A stretch of 64,000 nt of DNA from an uncultured bacterium (GTDB lineage: Bacteria; Cyanobacteriota; Vampirovibrionia; Gastranaerophilales; Gastranaerophilaceae): contig CASDWH010000042.1 in the NCBI GenBank assembly GCA_949284715.1, positions 17,700 through 81,699 on the forward strand, written 5' to 3'. The notes beneath the pieces are model-generated. The model ran no database searches and was not told where the DNA came from. It was given only the letters and a program-made list of their open reading frames with translations. Numbering within the stretch: the first letter of the stretch is position 1; each line of letters begins with the position of its first letter. Below are positions 62,638 through 64,000 of the stretch, in pieces. The position numbers were made by a program, and so were the translations under genes.

Positions 62638-63708
62638 TTATTTTTCAAATTCTGCAAGTTGTTTATATAATTCTTTTTCCTTGTTAGAAATTTTTTCAGG
62701 AATTACAATTTTAATTTTAGCATTTAAATCCCCGTAGCTTCCGTCTTTTGGAAGTCCGAGTTTTTTAAGCCGCAGAGTCTTACCGGAAGAAATACCGGCA
62801 GGAATTTTAATATTAATTTTTCCGTGCAGGGTTTCAATTTCGCGCTGCCCGCCAAGAACTGCAACAGGCGGTGTTATTTCTACTTCTTTTGTTAAATCAG
62901 CTCCGTCAATTTGGTACTGGCTGTCTTTGAAGTGGACAATGAGGTATAAATCTCCGGAGCGGCCGTAATTATCTTTTTTGCCTTCGCCTTTAAGTCTTAT
63001 TTTTTGTCCTTCCTTAACGCCTTTAGGAATTTTTACTTTAACGGACTTAGGGGTTGAAACAATTCCTGTTCCTCCGCAATTGGAGCAGTATCCGGCCCCA
63101 TTACATTGGGTACACTTATCCATTTGTGTGAAGGATATATTAACAGCTCCGCCGTCAAATATTTCTTTGGCGGTAAGGTTGATATTCTTTGTTATATCCA
63201 AATCTTCTTTTTGCGTCTGGCGGGTGGTTCTGGAGCTTCCAGAAGAGTAGGTGTTTCCGAAGTCTGCGCCGCTGAATCCGCTGCTACCAAAGTCAAAGCC
63301 GGAAAATCCGCCTCTTGACCGCCCCCGTGTTGAAGACGTTTGAGCCGCTCCCATCATATCACCGAACAGCGAACTAAAGAAGTCTGAAAAACCGCCGGCA
63401 TTACCAAATTCAAAAGTTTGAGCGCCTCCGTTATTAAAGTTAAAACTAAAATTCTCAAACCCCGGAGGCGGTGTATATTCTGCTCCGCCCTGCCAGTTGG
63501 AGCCAAGGCTGTCATAACGTGAACGCTTATTAGTGTCTGATAGTACTTCGTAAGCTTCATTTATATCTTTGAATTTTGTTTCTGCTTCTTTTGTTTTATT
63601 TACATCCGGGTGATATTTTCGCGCGAGCTTTCTGTATGCGGATTTTATTTCCTGTGCTGTTGCATCACGTTTTACACCCAGAATTTCATAATAATCTTTG
63701 TATTTCAT
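62638..63708 (-). CDS. DnaJ-like co-chaperone with a reduced zinc finger
   Basis: 356 residues from the ATG at 63708 (GGAGATAACT just upstream). The J-domain (1-70) has the HPD motif in [11 protein letters not shown] Gly/Phe-rich region (80-170) follows. The zinc region holds only two adjacent motifs, CTQCNGAG and CSNCGGTG, instead of the usual four. The C-terminal substrate domains ([32 protein letters not shown]) are complete. It would stimulate DnaK and hold unfolded clients. It could be called DnaJ or CbpA-like; dnaK and grpE are not in view. Confidence 0.9.
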   Translation of the reverse strand: MKYKDYYEILGVKRDATAQEIKSAYRKLARKYHPDVNKTKEAETKFKDINEAYEVLSDTNKRSRYDSLGSNWQGGAEYTPPPGFENFSFNFNNGGAQTFEFGNAGGFSDFFSSLFGDMMGAAQTSSTRGRSRGGFSGFDFGSSGFSGADFGNTYSSGSSRTTRQTQKEDLDITKNINLTAKEIFDGGAVNISFTQMDKCTQCNGAGYCSNCGGTGIVSTPKSVKVKIPKGVKEGQKIRLKGEGKKDNYGRSGDLYLIVHFKDSQYQIDGADLTKEVEITPPVAVLGGQREIETLHGKINIKIPAGISSGKTLRLKKLGLPKDGSYGDLNAKIKIVIPEKISNKEKELYKQLAEFEK

Positions 63709-63800
63709 AGTTATCTCCAATTATTATATTAATACAAAAAACTCCTAAATCGCTTAGAATTAATATTTTTTTAACTATCTTATTATTGAATTTAAACCAA

Positions 63801-63816
63801 TTGTAAATTTTTGTAA
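63801..63816 (+). promoter_or_regulatory. TTGTAA-N4-TTGTAA direct repeat upstream of the last gene
   Basis: Exact TTGTAA at 63801-63806 and 63811-63816, 10-bp period, about 60 bases before the final coding start. Same element as before both flagellin genes. Confidence 0.45.
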
Positions 63817-63875
63817 CGATTTAGGTAAAGAAGAGGTAAAAGATTAAAGAAAAGGGGAGGAAGTGCCGATAAAAG

Positions 63876-64000
63876 ATGTATAAAGGAAAAAGGACGGGAT
63901 TAACGCAAATGGGAATGGCAGCGACACAAGCGAATTTGTTGACGTTAACCAATCGAAAGAATACGATAGGGTATAACTTGTCGATGCTTTCCGCGCAGAA
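63876..64000 (+). CDS. Start of a probable flagellum-related or secreted protein (3' truncated)
   Basis: 41 codons are visible from the ATG at 63876; the alternative ATG at 63909 gives MGMAATQANLLTLTNRKNTI. The pattern MGMA(A/S)(T/S)QA-x-LLTLT-x-RK is typical of a family of hypothetical proteins in gut bacteria that look like flagellar or type III-exported subunits. GGGGAGG lies 15 bases before 63876, a long distance, so the start is uncertain. Confidence 0.55.
   Translation, partial: MYKGKRTGLTQMGMAATQANLLTLTNRKNTIGYNLSMLSAQ

Overview
The window is AT-rich, densely coded bacterial chromosome. The gene content fits a non-photosynthetic, anaerobic, flagellated relative of the Cyanobacteria, most likely a gut Gastranaerophilales ('Melainabacteria') lineage. 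Evidence: a fermentative AdhE next to Rex, the [FeFe]-hydrogenase maturase HydG, a group B-like [FeFe] hydrogenase, flagellins, an AMIN-domain envelope protein, a Gram-negative efflux system with outer-membrane channel, and several lineage-type hypothetical proteins with a short N-terminal F-x-G motif. No photosynthesis or respiration genes are seen. The lineage is an inference from gene content, not from a marker tree.

Layout. 0-1.7 kb: tail of an outer-membrane barrel-like protein, a class II aldolase, RNase HII. 1.8-3.9 kb (-): two coupled unknown membrane proteins. 4.1-7.4 kb (-): surface-glycan type cluster (GT8, two methyltransferase-like proteins, nucleotide-binding protein) behind a DnaQ-like exonuclease. 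7.5-13.2 kb: PAP2 phosphatase, then adhE, rex, hydG, with a Rex-like operator at the adhE start site. 13.4-16.5 kb: a prepilin, a zinc-ribbon protein, pdxJ, a MurT-like ligase. 16.6-19.8 kb: small YtxH/DUF948-type membrane proteins and a TPR protein. 19.8-22.2 kb (-): bioF-bioG-bioC. 22.3-24.7 kb: DUF4127, mntP, an MntR-like regulator. 25.2-26.1 kb: rpsL-rpsG behind a repeat-bearing leader. 26.5-29.1 kb (-): gyrA. 29.7 kb: tRNA-Glu. 30.4-36.3 kb: a complete RND efflux operon. 36.9-38.6 kb (-): hydrogenase plus [2Fe-2S] protein. 38.7-39.9 kb (-): guanidine exporter under a guanidine-I riboswitch, then a flavoprotein behind a MerR-type promoter. 40-42.4 kb (-): rpmG-tRNA-Trp-secE-nusG-rplK-rplA. 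42.4-43 kb: gene-poor, hairpin-rich stretch. 43-45.7 kb: ArsB/NhaD-type transporter (-) and hisS (+). 46-48.1 kb: two flagellin genes flanking tRNA-Cys. 48.1-58.4 kb: envelope genes (solute-binding lipoprotein, AMIN protein, TPR protein, AsmA-like protein). 58.6-61 kb (-): lipoprotein, Nif3-like, coaBC. 61.1 kb to the end: a repeat-containing effector-like protein, a DnaJ-like co-chaperone, and the start of a probable flagellum-related protein.

How it fits together. AdhE, HydG, the hydrogenase and Rex form a fermentative electron-disposal set tuned by NADH/NAD+. Flagellins, the prepilin, the final truncated protein and two small or lineage-specific genes share an unusual upstream element, a direct repeat of (T/A)TGTAA with a 10-bp period. 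This could mark a regulon for surface or secreted proteins and is the most interesting pattern I found. Ribosomal clusters are broken up compared with the classical order: rpsL-rpsG is closed by a terminator before any fusA/tuf, and rplK-rplA before any rplJ/rplL.
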